A stretch of DNA of 31,764 nucleotides from an uncultured Parabacteroides sp. (GCF_902493135.1 NZ_CABUOD010000046.1:1-31764), one strand, 5' to 3'. Shown: positions 16,282-27,166, counted from the stretch's first letter. A program made the numbers and translations. The notes: a model not told the origin generated them from the sequence alone.

Positions 16282-18105
16282 CTATTCTCCCGACAGGAGA
16301 ACTTTGATAACCTGTACAGGTTCACCCGATACCGATGCCGACAGGATCGTATATCCCTCTATCGGCTTCTCCGCCTCCGTCCCCCTTTTTGCCGTCTTTG
16401 CCGTAAAAGAAGCATTGCCGGGCGAAGTGATCTTCAAGGAAAAAGATTTACCGTCCTTCCTGAGAACGGCAGTATTTCCTTTGCATTCGACGTCTGCCGA
16501 AGTTATCACGGACCATTGCACCGATTGGGACGGGTTCTGCAACCCTACGCTGTCTGTAACCAGTATGCGGGTATCGTCGAGCATGCGGAAGGTCCGGTAG
16601 ACAAAACGGCTCTGTCCGGCATAAGCCGTGCCCATGTCCATCGTGACAAAAGGTTGGGCGGCCTTGTCATCCTGCCGTTTGATCTCGCCTGTCCCGGCCG
16701 AGTTTTGCAGTTTATGGTCGATCGACAGCGTATTGTGGCTGAAATTCGAGTTTCTGAAATACGACCAGCGTTGTCCTCCCGGCTTGTAATCCCAGAACCC
16801 GGGCAGACTATAGTTATCGCTCCCCAGATCGTCCGTCCACCTTATCCCGTTCGTCTCAACGATAAAGGTTCCGATATCCAGCTGCTGGTGCGCCCTATCC
16901 GGATCTCCGGTCTTGGCGATCAGATAAAGGCTGTTAGGGACATTCCGGTTCCCGTTGAACACGACAATATCATTGATACCTTCGTAAACTTTCAGTTTCG
17001 GCAAGGCATCGGCAGGAGAAGAGGCCGTATCGTACCAAGGTATGGACAGGAAGTAGAATCTGAAATAATTCTCGCTCTGCACGGTCTTTGACAAGACATT
17101 CCGGTAGAAAGTCGCTACCTCCGGCTGGCGGAAAGCCCGGCTGAAATAAAAGTAAATGGGTTCTGCCGCAGGAGCCGTACTGCCGGAATTGGCAAAATTG
17201 AATATCTTGCCGGAAGGACTTGTGCTGTGCATATAATACAAGACGCTTTTATCCACCCCCTCCATTTCCGAAAGCCCGAAGTCCTCGCCAAAATTATCAT
17301 TCAGCGCCTTCAGCAAAAGAGACAGGTACATGTTCGTATATCCCCAATAGGCAGGTCCCTCATAACAAACACCGTCCGGTGCAAAATGCTTCAGACAGTT
17401 CGGGATGTACCTGACCGCTTCGCCGATGATGTGCTCCGCCAGTTCCGGCTCATGCTCTTCAATAGCCAAAGCTCCCAATACCATGCCGGTATTGCATACC
17501 ACGTTCCAGTTCGTTTCGCGTTTCGCCCAGGAATCCGCATTTCCGGTTTTATATTCCTCGACGACAAGGTCCAATGCCTTTGTTTTGATCGAATGGACAA
17601 CCAACTGCCTGACCGAAGGAGCCAATACATCGTACAGCCAGTCATAACCAATGGCTACGGCTGTCGTCATCTCCGCCACATCCAGGTAGTGGACAGGATC
17701 CCAGTCCGGGAAATTGCAGACGTGGACCAGTTCTTTTTCCGCCTTCTCCGCAAAACGTCTGTCTCCGCTCAATCGATAGGCCAATGCCAGGTTGACCATC
17801 CGGTAAACCTGTTCACGGCTGACAGGCAGTATGTCTTTCGTATTTTTAATTTTCCTTCGAGGATCTTCCTGGGGAGGAACCGACAACAAACGTTCCGCCT
17901 CCCTCATCAGGCCGGCACGCAAGCTATCCAATAGTGGTTCGGTTCCGAATAAACCACGAACCCTTTGTTCCTCTTGCTTGCTGAAAAGCAACCTGGGATG
18001 CTGGCGCAACTCTTTTCCGGTCTGCCGGACAGAAAAACTCCGTCCGGCAACCGTAAAAGAGAACAACAGGAAAAATAAACCTATTAAGTGAATCAATCTC
18101 ATCAT
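16282..18105 (-). CDS. Heparinase II/III-like polysaccharide lyase
   Basis: About 607 residues with an N-terminal signal peptide. The start at 18105 is chosen because its ATG shares a base with the SusD stop (TAATG); a TTG six bases earlier is less likely. The N-terminal alpha-barrel contains NWNVVCNTGMVLGALAI (Asn199 and Asn201) and YEGPAYWGYTNMY (Tyr248). The C-terminal beta-sandwich contains FSHNTLSID (His457). These are hallmark segments of heparinase II/III-type lyases (PL12, PL15, PL17 and PL21 group), which cleave uronic-acid glycosidic bonds by beta-elimination. I cannot tell the exact PL family. With a GH88 downstream, the substrate is probably a glycosaminoglycan or similar polyuronide; no sulfatase is present in the visible locus. 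Confidence 0.85.
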   Translation of the reverse strand: MMRLIHLIGLFFLLFSFTVAGRSFSVRQTGKELRQHPRLLFSKQEEQRVRGLFGTEPLLDSLRAGLMREAERLLSVPPQEDPRRKIKNTKDILPVSREQVYRMVNLALAYRLSGDRRFAEKAEKELVHVCNFPDWDPVHYLDVAEMTTAVAIGYDWLYDVLAPSVRQLVVHSIKTKALDLVVEEYKTGNADSWAKRETNWNVVCNTGMVLGALAIEEHEPELAEHIIGEAVRYIPNCLKHFAPDGVCYEGPAYWGYTNMYLSLLLKALNDNFGEDFGLSEMEGVDKSVLYYMHSTSPSGKIFNFANSGSTAPAAEPIYFYFSRAFRQPEVATFYRNVLSKTVQSENYFRFYFLSIPWYDTASSPADALPKLKVYEGINDIVVFNGNRNVPNSLYLIAKTGDPDRAHQQLDIGTFIVETNGIRWTDDLGSDNYSLPGFWDYKPGGQRWSYFRNSNFSHNTLSIDHKLQNSAGTGEIKRQDDKAAQPFVTMDMGTAYAGQSRFVYRTFRMLDDTRILVTDSVGLQNPSQSVQWSVITSADVECKGNTAVLRKDGKSFSLKITSPGNASFTAKTAKRGTEAEKPIEGYTILSASVSGEPVQVIKVLLSGE

Positions 18106-19841
18106 TACCAACCCGGGTTCTGTGTCAACTCCTTATTCCGTTCCCGTTCCACACCCGGTATAGGCCAAAGCATATCCCGTTCGCTAAACAGATGGGTATA
18201 GATCGGTTCGCCATAGATATTGACCGCATCGACATTGTCAAGCGCTTTACGGGCAACCTCATATCCCCAACGGCGCAAGTCGCTGAAACGAAGTCCTTCC
18301 CCGGCAAACTCGACGGCACGCTCCTTGCGTATCCGTTCGGCCATCTGCTCTTTGCTGCTGACAGCCATCCATGCGGGACCGGAGTTCAAGCCCGGCATGT
18401 CGACACGTGCACGCACCTTGTTGAATTCGGTCACGGCCTTGTCTAACTGCCCCGCCTCGTTATAGGCCTCGGAGAGCATCAACAGAACATCGGCAAAGCG
18501 GATCAAGGGGAAAGCGAACGGTGTATGCAAACGGTTACTGATCGCACCGCCCTGGTCTCCTTCGGCCACGAACTTCCGATAGAGATAAGAGACCCAACCT
18601 GCGTTGTTTTGGATCGTACCACCATTGGCATTTCCAGCCAGGTCATGGTCCAAGGCAAAGATCAGATCCACATTAGTAGTACGGCCAATATTTCCCATAT
18701 AGTGCGAATAAGGGACAATCACTGTAGCCATCAATCTCGGATCGCGACAAGTATAAGCACTCAATATCTTGGCTGTATCCGCTTCGCGAAGTCCCACGAT
18801 CGCTCCCCCTTCCATCTCGATACTGAGAAGTTCTTTACGTTCATCAGGAGACATGGCATTATAACCGGGGAAAATCTCATCCCAGTTGAAGGGGCGACCG
18901 TCCTTGAACTCATACATATCCACCAACTGTGTGGAAGGGACCGTATTGTTCCAGCAACTCCCGTATGCGCCACGACATCCCATCAGAGCCTGTATCTGCA
19001 TACCATACTCGGTGCCGACACCACTCTTGTTCTGGATCGAGAAGACCGTTTCCGGACTCTTGGCTCCGTTATAGAGTTTGAATACACGGGCGTAATCGTC
19101 GTCGAGGGCATAGCCATAATTATTAGACTTATTATAAACAATTTCCTCAAAATCGTTGATGGCAGATTGCCACTCTTTGTCATAAAGATGCACTTTACCA
19201 CGAAGGGCGTAGGCTGCACCTTTAGTAGCACGCCCATATTCACCGGCGGCATGTTCGACAGGGAGGAACTTGATCGCTTCGTCCAAATCTTCCAAAATAT
19301 GGGCACGTACCTCTTCGAGGCTGCTTCTCGGTTGCTTCAGGTTCATAAACTCCTCGTTGACATTTGTCGATTCGTCATAGTAGGGAACCCCACCGAAAAG
19401 ATCTGTCAAGGAAAAGTAGAACATCGCACGCAGGAATTTGGCTTCCGCCACGTACTCATCGATCTGTTCGTCCGTGATGATACCGCGCATGCCTTTTACC
19501 GAACGTATAAAGGTATTGACACGATGTACACCGTCATAGAAGGTCTGCCAATGATTTTGTATCGTTCCGTCACGGTCCGTATAGGTCGACAGGAACATCA
19601 TATAATAGTTATACCCGTAAGCGATATCTCCCAAATGGTCGAAGCAGAACTGGTAACCGTACGCCTCGTTCAGGCGCAGCATGCCATAGATTCCCATCAA
19701 GCCTTGATGGGCATGATCGCCGGTCTTGTAAAATGTTCCTTCGTTGACTTTGTCTCCCGGATAGGTCTCCAAATCATAGCAACCGGTGAACGTCATGGCA
19801 GCTAAAAGCATTGTCGCCAAATAGATTATGATCTTTTTCAT
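18105..19841 (-). CDS. SusD/RagB-family glycan-binding lipoprotein
   Basis: A 578-residue outer-membrane lipoprotein with lipobox FTGC (Cys21). Family motifs are clear: KFLRAMFYFSLTDLFGGVPYY in the N-terminal TPR-like part, RFADVLLMLSEAYNEAGQ, and the C-terminal RKERAVEFAGEGLRFSDLRRW. SusD proteins form a lid over the SusC barrel and capture oligosaccharides at the surface. The gene starts 12 bp after susC, and its TAA overlaps the lyase ATG (TAATG), so the four PUL genes form one transcription unit. The length is typical. Confidence 0.95.
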   Translation of the reverse strand: MKKIIIYLATMLLAAMTFTGCYDLETYPGDKVNEGTFYKTGDHAHQGLMGIYGMLRLNEAYGYQFCFDHLGDIAYGYNYYMMFLSTYTDRDGTIQNHWQTFYDGVHRVNTFIRSVKGMRGIITDEQIDEYVAEAKFLRAMFYFSLTDLFGGVPYYDESTNVNEEFMNLKQPRSSLEEVRAHILEDLDEAIKFLPVEHAAGEYGRATKGAAYALRGKVHLYDKEWQSAINDFEEIVYNKSNNYGYALDDDYARVFKLYNGAKSPETVFSIQNKSGVGTEYGMQIQALMGCRGAYGSCWNNTVPSTQLVDMYEFKDGRPFNWDEIFPGYNAMSPDERKELLSIEMEGGAIVGLREADTAKILSAYTCRDPRLMATVIVPYSHYMGNIGRTTNVDLIFALDHDLAGNANGGTIQNNAGWVSYLYRKFVAEGDQGGAISNRLHTPFAFPLIRFADVLLMLSEAYNEAGQLDKAVTEFNKVRARVDMPGLNSGPAWMAVSSKEQMAERIRKERAVEFAGEGLRFSDLRRWGYEVARKALDNVDAVNIYGEPIYTHLFSERDMLWPIPGVERERNKELTQNPGW

Positions 19842-19853
19842 GTCTTCAACTAT

Positions 19854-22800
19854 TTAAAATGTAAGGTTTAAACCAAATGTTGTTAATCGCATAGTCGGAT
19901 ATTTCGTGCCCGACACCTCAGGGTCCAATCCCTTATATCCCGTAAAGGTCAAAGCATTGTCGATGCTGACATATAAACGGAAGTTGTCGATCAGGAGTTT
20001 TTGCGAGAGATGTTTCGGGACCGTATATCCCAACTGGACGTTTTTCACCCTCAGGTAAGACTTGTCCTGTACCCAGAAGTCACTTGCCACCCGGTTGCGT
20101 CCGTCGGTATAGTTCAACAGGCGCGGATAAGTGGCATCCGTGCGGCCCGGATACCAACGTCCGTCTGCAATGGTCTTGTTGATCTGGTTACCCCGGCGCA
20201 CTTGCGGCCAATAGCTGGCGCCATCCAATCCGCTCCAATAGGTTTTCAATCCGGTAGCACCTTGCAGGATACAGCTGAAATCCCAGCCTTTCCAGTTGGC
20301 GCCGAAATTAAATCCGAAAGTGAATGTCGGGTTGGTACCATTACCGACTTTGATCTTATCGTTGTCGGTGATACATCCGTCCCCGTCGATATCTTTATAT
20401 AAGAAATCCCCGTATTCCGGCTTCTTGTATTGTTTGAAGGCATCCGGATCATTCGCTTCCATCGCTTCCACTATCGCCATATCTTCTTCGGTCTGGATGA
20501 TCCGGTCTACCGAAAGCACATACTGGACATTGATCGGTTCGCCTTCCAGGATCATATTGGTTCCGTTCAGAGACATTTCGTCACCTTTGAACTTCGTCAC
20601 TTTATTTTTGACAAATGAGAAATTACCTCCGACAAAATAGTTGACAGAACCGACTTTGTCGTTCCAGTTCAAGCTCAACTCGACCCCCCGGTTACGGACT
20701 TCAGCCGCATTGGATTTAGGAACAGTAGCATTACCATGCACCAATGGCGCCGGCAGTTCGATCAAAATCCCTTTGGTGTTTTTGACGAAAGCATCGACGG
20801 TTCCGCTCAATTTAGAGAACAGAGCGAAGTCCACACCAAAGTTCGTGACATAAGAGGTTTCCCAAGTCAATGCCGCATTCGAAAGAGCACGTTGCGCCAT
20901 ACCGATCTGCAAGGCGTCGTTCAAGACATAATTAGAGGCCTGGTAATACAACTGATAGTCATAGTTGCCCACGGCATTGTTTCCCAACGAACCATACGAA
21001 GCACGGAGCTTCAACTGGTTAAGCCATGAGATATCTTTCATGAAGGCTTCCTGTTCCATACGCCAACCCAAAGAGAAAGAGGGGAAATAGCCCCAACGAT
21101 ATTTTTGGGCAAAACGGGAAGAGGCATCGGCGCGGAGATTGGCTTCCAACAAGTATTTCTCGTCCCAGTTCAAATTGACCCGGCCGAAGAATGAACGCAT
21201 GGACCAATTGGAGTAAGTACCCGTCGCCGTCGCATTGGCAGTGGCGGCATTCAACTCCGTCAGTTCCGAAGAGGTCAGCTTCTCCTTGGAGGCCTCGAAC
21301 CAGTTGTTACGATAGGCTTCCTGGCTGGCGCCGACCGTTGCCTGGATATTCAACCGGTCGATGTCGGTTTCATATCTGACCAATCCGTCCATATTGTTAC
21401 GGACAGTCTTGTTGTTGCGGTTGATTACCTTCGAAACTCCGGTTCCGGCAATCTGCAACGTATTGTCATACAAGTTCCACAGATCATGGAAAACCGGTTG
21501 CTGGTACAGGAACTGGTCGGAAAAAGCATAGGTCCAAGATCCTTCGATCGTCAACCCTTTGAACGGCCTCAACTGGGCATAAAAACGGGAAACGATGTTA
21601 TTGGTCGTGCGATTTCCTTTGACGTCGTTCAACATCTTCAAGACATTGTTGGAGCTACTCTGCGGGTCGTCTTCCGGGTTGTTTACCCCTCCATACCTGC
21701 CATCAGGCGCCTGGTAGCAGATACCCGGCGTAGTAGCTTGCATATAGGTATAGAAATTGTCGTTCGATTCGGTCTTCAACAATCCCAGCTCCTCTTTTCC
21801 ACGCGTCCCGTACGCATTGACACCTATGGTAAACCAATCTTTTACTTCCGCATCCAGATTGACACGGGCGCTGTAACGTTCGTATCCGGAATTTTCCATA
21901 ATACCGGGATTTTTCATGTAATTGCCCGATATATAATAGTGAATCTTGTCAGACCCGCCGTTGATATTGATCGTATGGTTCTGCATCCATCCGGTCTGGA
22001 ACAGAGCGTCCTGCCAGTCAGAGTTCGGATATTTGACAGGATCACTGTCACCGGCAGCCCGCCACTCGTCGATTTTTCCCTGACTGAAGATAGCGGGGAG
22101 GTCGCTGTTGAGCTGCCCTTCGTTATACAATTCCATATAATCGGCATAATTGGAGACCAAATCGATATGGTTCGCCACTTTCTGCATCGTGACATAACCG
22201 TTATAAGAGATTTTCGCTTCACCGGATTTTCCTTTGCGGGTAGTGATCAAAATGACACCGTTTGCCGCACGGGAGCCGTAGATGGCAGACGAAGCGGCAT
22301 CCTTCAAAACCGAAATACTTTCTACATCCTGCGGGTTGATATTATTCATGCTGGCTTCCACCCCGTCGATGATTACCAACGGATTGGAATCGTTTAACGT
22401 ACCCTGCCCGCGCACACGGATCGTCGCCCCGTCATTACCGGGCCGTCCGCCATTACCGGCTGTTACGGAAACACCGGGAGCCATACCGGCAAGCCCGGCG
22501 GAGAGCGAAGTGATCGGACGACTGTCGACCATCTTGCTCATATCGACAGAAGCGACCGCACCGGTCATGTTCACCTTCTTTTGCGTGCCGTATCCCACAA
22601 CCACCACTTCATCCAAAGCCTGTGAATCTTCTTTCAGCAAAACCGTGAAAGAGCTCTTCCCGTTCACCGGAATCGTCTGGTCTATATAACCGATATAGGA
22701 AACGACCAGCACGGCATTCGAAGATACCTGCAAAGAGAAACGGCCTTCCATGTCCGTAACCGTCCCGTTGGTGGTCCCTTTTTCCACTACGTTGGCGCCG

Positions 22801-23000
22801 ACCACCGGACCGAGCGCATCCTTCACAACTCCCGTAATCGTCATTTTCTTTTGCTGAGGCAATGCCACGGCGTGTTTTTCCGTCACTTCCTCCCCGTCAC
22901 TAACCGGATTGGCCTGGGTAACTCCTGTCGACAAGCACAGTGTGGCCATTCCTGCAAACATCGTTTTCCTAAAGAAAGGAATGTTTAAATCATTCATCAT
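19854..23000 (-). CDS. SusC/RagA-family TonB-linked outer-membrane transporter
   Basis: A 1048-residue protein with an N-terminal signal peptide, a carboxypeptidase-regulatory-like domain (ITGVVKDALGPVVGANVVEKG, FSLQVSSNAVLVVSYIGY), a TonB-box-like segment (DEVVVVGYGTQKK), a plug domain (IRVRGQGTLNDSNPLVIIDG, SSAIYGSRAANGVILITTRKG) and a long beta-barrel ending in an aromatic residue (LTTFGLNLTF). It imports oligosaccharides delivered by SusD, using TonB energy. First gene of the PUL operon; a candidate promoter and operator lie at 23045-23092. Two consecutive ATGs (23000, 22997) could start it. Confidence 0.96.
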   Translation of the reverse strand: MMNDLNIPFFRKTMFAGMATLCLSTGVTQANPVSDGEEVTEKHAVALPQQKKMTITGVVKDALGPVVGANVVEKGTTNGTVTDMEGRFSLQVSSNAVLVVSYIGYIDQTIPVNGKSSFTVLLKEDSQALDEVVVVGYGTQKKVNMTGAVASVDMSKMVDSRPITSLSAGLAGMAPGVSVTAGNGGRPGNDGATIRVRGQGTLNDSNPLVIIDGVEASMNNINPQDVESISVLKDAASSAIYGSRAANGVILITTRKGKSGEAKISYNGYVTMQKVANHIDLVSNYADYMELYNEGQLNSDLPAIFSQGKIDEWRAAGDSDPVKYPNSDWQDALFQTGWMQNHTININGGSDKIHYYISGNYMKNPGIMENSGYERYSARVNLDAEVKDWFTIGVNAYGTRGKEELGLLKTESNDNFYTYMQATTPGICYQAPDGRYGGVNNPEDDPQSSSNNVLKMLNDVKGNRTTNNIVSRFYAQLRPFKGLTIEGSWTYAFSDQFLYQQPVFHDLWNLYDNTLQIAGTGVSKVINRNNKTVRNNMDGLVRYETDIDRLNIQATVGASQEAYRNNWFEASKEKLTSSELTELNAATANATATGTYSNWSMRSFFGRVNLNWDEKYLLEANLRADASSRFAQKYRWGYFPSFSLGWRMEQEAFMKDISWLNQLKLRASYGSLGNNAVGNYDYQLYYQASNYVLNDALQIGMAQRALSNAALTWETSYVTNFGVDFALFSKLSGTVDAFVKNTKGILIELPAPLVHGNATVPKSNAAEVRNRGVELSLNWNDKVGSVNYFVGGNFSFVKNKVTKFKGDEMSLNGTNMILEGEPINVQYVLSVDRIIQTEEDMAIVEAMEANDPDAFKQYKKPEYGDFLYKDIDGDGCITDNDKIKVGNGTNPTFTFGFNFGANWKGWDFSCILQGATGLKTYWSGLDGASYWPQVRRGNQINKTIADGRWYPGRTDATYPRLLNYTDGRNRVASDFWVQDKSYLRVKNVQLGYTVPKHLSQKLLIDNFRLYVSIDNALTFTGYKGLDPEVSGTKYPTMRLTTFGLNLTF

Positions 23001-23044
23001 GAATAGGTAGATTTAGATTAATAAATTTTGATAAACTCTGGCGG

Positions 23045-23052
23045 CAAATGTA
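23045..23052 (-). promoter_or_regulatory. Candidate -7 element of PUL (susC) promoter
   Basis: On the minus strand this reads TACATTTG, an exact TAnnTTTG match, 45 bp upstream of the SusC ATG. No TTG lies at the usual 19-21 bp spacing upstream. A weak -33 is what one expects of an activator-dependent promoter. Confidence 0.6.
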
Positions 23053-23060
23053 GCCGGGCA

Positions 23061-23092
23061 TATACAAACGGACCTATACAAAGCGTCCGTTT
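23061..23092 (-). promoter_or_regulatory. Candidate operator for PUL regulator (direct and inverted repeats)
   Basis: Two direct repeats TATACAAA (23061-23068 and 23075-23082; TTTGTATA on the transcribed strand) lie 14 bp apart, upstream of and overlapping the -33 region. An 8-bp inverted repeat, AAACGGAC (23066-23073) and GTCCGTTT (23085-23092), overlaps them. AraC-type regulators usually bind direct repeats beside the -33/-35 region, so these are plausible sites for the adjacent hybrid regulator. Confidence 0.5.
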
Positions 23093-23163
23093 CTTATATA
23101 CACACAGTCCAAATAGAAGATTTAACTATTTGAATATAAACCATTAGCAGTTTTATCTGGTTC

Positions 23164-26100
23164 TTACTCCTCTTTTTTCCTGAACTGAACAGGCGATACT
23201 CCGAACTTCGCCTTAAAGCATCGGCTGAAATAGACAGTCGAGGCAAATCCTAACCGGTCCGATATTTCGTTCACCAACAAATCCGGCCGTTCCCGTAACA
23301 AGGTTGCCGCACGGTTGATGCGTTGGTTTTGTATAAATTCGCTGGGAGTCATTCCGGTCAGGTTCTTGACTTTTGTAAAGAACGAACTACGCCCCATGTT
23401 CAGTTCGCGGGCAAGCGCATTGATATCAAAGTCAGGTTCTCCCATCCGCTGATCGACGATCTCCACAATCCGGTTCAAAAGCTGCTGGTCCAATGAGGTC
23501 GTAGCCAGCAACTGCACATCAAAGTCAACCTGTTTTGTCAACCGGGACTTCAACAACAAACGATTCCGGATCAGATTATTGCAGCGCATCAACAATACTT
23601 TTGCATGGAAAGGCTTGCTGATATAATCATCCGCTCCCTGTTGAAGCCCTTCAATATTATACTCGACAGAATCGAGAGCCGTCAGCAAGACGACCGGAAT
23701 ATGGCACAAATCGATATTATTCTTGATTTTCATGCACATCTCCATGCCACTCATCAAGGGCATCATGACATCGCTGACAACCAGATCCGGCTTTTCCTCA
23801 TTCGCCTTCCGCAATCCTTCTTCCCCATTCCCGGCTAATATAACCTGATAGAAAGGGGCAAAAAGCGTATTTAATATCTGTAGCAGCTCTTCATTGTCCT
23901 CCACAATCAGAACTTTATAAGCGCCGGCTTTCAAACCCGGAAAAGCTTTATCCATTTCTTCATATTCTTCGGGGGAAATGGAATCCGCCAAAGATTCTTC
24001 CTTAATCATCGGTTCGTCCGGGCTTTCCAGAAGAATCGCATTCTTGTCATTTTCAAAATGGACCTTTCCCTTCAATAGCGTGACTGTAAATATCGTTCCA
24101 TAACCGACCTGGCTCTGGACCGCGATATCCCCATGATGAAGATGAATGATATTCTTGCTTAAAGCCAGTCCCAGCCCCGTACCGGGGTTGGCCCCCGCTA
24201 CCTGTTTCCCGTTTTCGGCCTGATAGAAGCGGTCAAAGATATGCGAGACGTCATCTGCCGAAAGCCCGATACCCGTATCGATCACTTTCATACGGACCTC
24301 ATTTTCATCCGAGGATACATGCAATTCAACCGTACCTCCCGGCTTCGTATATTTGAAAGCGTTTGACAAAAGATTATAAAACACTTTCTGCAACTGATTG
24401 GAATCAAACCATAACAACAGATTCTCCTCTGCATGATGAAAATCAAATGTAATGGATTGCTGTGCCGCCAGTTCGCAATAAGAAAGATAAATATCTTTCA
24501 GAAATGGAATCAGGTTCTGTTCGCAAACATGCAATGAGACATAATTCTGCTCTAACTTCCTGAATTCCAACAATTCGGAAATCATATTCCGCATCCGGTT
24601 GGCATTCTTGCTGATCTTAATAATCCGGTTATACAAGGTCGGAGGAAGGGAAGAACTCTGAAAAAGCATATCTATCTGGCTGATAATAAGCGTCAGCGGC
24701 GTCCGGAACTCATGGCTGATATTGGTAAAAAAGCGTAGTTTCGCCTGGTTCAACTCCTCGTTACGCTCTTTCTCTTCCCGTTCCTTTTCAAGGGACAGCG
24801 CCAGTTTGCGCCGGGCATTCAGAATCCGTACAGTCAGATAAGTGATCGTAAAAACAGTCAGGACATACAGTGTCCACGCCCAACCCGTTTTATACCAGGG
24901 TTGGGCGATCTGGATATCCAGAGAAATTTCACGGCGGTTCATCAAGTGTTGGGACAGATTCTTTTCACGGACCAGCAATGTATATTTGCCGGGATCCAGG
25001 TTCGTATAATAAATGCTGGAAGAAGAGGTGGAAACCCAATCATCGTCAAAACCGACCAACCGGTATTGGTATTCATTATTCTTTTGGATATCGATATAAT
25101 TGGTGGTAGCGAAGTTTATAATCAGATTGTTTTGCTTGTAGTTCAACCGGATCGATTTGCTGAAAGGAAAAGCCTCCTCCAGTATGCCTCCCGAAGCGAT
25201 TCCCGGATAGATTCTCTTATTATGGATATACAACTCTGAAAAATATAAGGAGTAATTCTTTTCCGTCTTATCGAGATCCTCCCGGTAAAAAGAGGTCAGT
25301 CCGTCATTTCCTCCGACAAAAAGTTCATTATTCCGGCACACCAGAATGCCGCAGCCATCCGCAATGGATGTGATCGGCAAGTTCGCACCCAACGTCGCAA
25401 ACCGGGTACTTCCGCTGAAAGGATTCAGGAAAGTGACTCCCTTGTCACTGGTCACCAGCAATTCTTCCGAATTGGTCTCTGCGACATTATAACAATAATT
25501 GCTCAACAGATGTCCGCTTTCCTGCGAATAATGGACAAAGGAATCGGTCTGTCCGTCATACCGGTACAGGCCGCCTCCCAAAACCACGAAATAGATATCC
25601 CCGTCACGGGTAGTCATGATCCGTTTCGGTTCGAACCGGATTCCATAACCGGGCAGAGCATAATGTTTCTGATTGTCCGGACGGGCCAGCTCTATCCTGT
25701 ATAAGGAAGTCCCGATCAGAATCCATAGATTCTCTTCCCTGTCGATCGTAAAGCTCTGGGCATTCCTGCATATCCATTGGAACCGGTCCGTATCGAGATC
25801 CATCACAAAGGTTCCGTTCATCGCGCTTACATACAACTTATCGTTATGAATCATCGTGTGGAAAATGATGCCGTCCGGCTTTATGTCTCCTTCCCTGTAA
25901 TCGTCCAGGTAGTTATGAAAAATACCGGTCTTTATATCGTAACGGGTAAGTCCTCCGTGATGCGTGCCGATATACAAGCGGTTCCGTTTCCCGTCATACG
26001 CGATGCACTTCAGGTTATTCTGCAATACGGAATTGCGATGGCCGGCAGTGAAGTACTTAAAGGTTCGTGTCTTGCGATCCATGAAGTTCAATCCGCCTCC

Positions 26101-27166
26101 TTCGGTACAAATCCAGATGTTGCCATCGTTATCTTCCGCCAGATTCCCGACGAACGAATAATTCAGGCATTCCTTTCGCAAAGGGTTATCCGTATAATGG
26201 GCGAATATTTCCCTTTCGGCATTAAAATAGTTCACACCTCCATAATAGGTACCGACCCATATCGTTTCCTGCGCATCTATTATAAACAGAGAAAACGGAA
26301 GAGTGCGACAGGCTACCCGGCAAATGATCCTGTTGATATACCGTAAACCGGTCCGTGTAGGGGTTATATTTATGCAGTCCCATAAAAGTGCCGAACCAGA
26401 TATTTCCAAACCGGTCTTCGGCAAAGCTCCGTATTTGGCTGTTCTCGATATGGAAAGGTGCGGGATTGCTCTCCGAATACCAGGTGATCCGCTCGTCTTG
26501 CGTGATCCTGTACAAGCCGCCGGTACGGCAACCGGCCCATATCTCGCCCGTAGAGCTTTCAAATAAGCGGTAAAACTCAGGTCCGTCAATCAGACAACGG
26601 ACTTTTTTATCTTCCCCGATCACATACAAGCCTTCATACGTCCCGATCCAGATCTTCTTCTCCGAAATCAGCAGGCCGGATATGCCGGGGGTGTTTGTCT
26701 TCACATAAAGTTGCAGGCTATCCCCTTTTTCGTCATACCGGCAGACCCTATCTTCATAGCCCGTCCATATGTCACCATTTGCCGAAGTAACCGTTTTCGC
26801 CTTACAACCGCCGACGACATAAAATTTCTCTTCCCGGATATCATACCTTACCAACGAATCGCACGTCCTGAAGAAAATATCCCCTTGCCTGTTTCCGGTG
26901 AGATGATCGCATTCATGTCCGAGCAAAACATTTATGGAACTTTCCGGGTCCAGGTTCTCCCAGCCTTTATACACCCGCATCCGTTCCCCGTCATAGATGC
27001 TGACACCTTCACGCGTACCGAACCACATGCGTCCCAGACGGTCCTGATAAATCGACATAACAGAGACCTGCGACAAACCGTCGCTCATACCAAGATGTTT
27101 AAAATAAACAGGATAGACCACTTGGTGTATGAATACAAAACACAACAACAATAGCAGCTTTTTCAT
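23164..27166 (-). pseudogene. Hybrid two-component system regulator (HTCS), split by a one-base frameshift
   Basis: Two overlapping open frames together encode one HTCS of about 1333 residues, a normal length. The start is the ATG at 27166 with GGAGGG just upstream; a GTG at 27181 is less likely. In order: signal peptide; beta-propeller repeats of the MWFGTREGVSIYD type; the Y_Y_Y domain; a membrane segment (WAWTLYVLTVFTITYL); the histidine kinase (NISHEFRTPLTLI, His codon 24712-24714) with its ATPase domain; a receiver (PDLVVSDVMMPLMSG, Asp codon 23770-23772); and an AraC-type HTH (NELARELNMGRSSFFTKVKNLTG region). The frame changes near 26278-26284 between HSSVFSVY and IDAQETIWVGTYYGG; removing one base from the TATTATA there restores one frame. 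It is either a recent mutation or an assembly error. It should sense the PUL's glycan and activate susC. Confidence 0.88.

Noticed and set aside
18525..19805. Plus-strand frame of 426 codons opposite susD
   Set aside because: It is antisense to a clear SusD gene whose codon pattern explains the long open frame; its translation matches no fold and lacks a plausible start.
21486..22397. Plus-strand frame of 303 codons opposite susC
   Set aside because: Antisense shadow of a GC-biased coding strand; the SusC motifs on the minus strand are unambiguous.
26285..26589. N-terminal 100 codons of the long HTCS C-terminal frame
   Set aside because: They overlap the real propeller frame of the N-terminal piece and read as non-protein-like sequence; the true continuation begins only after the frameshift near 26284.
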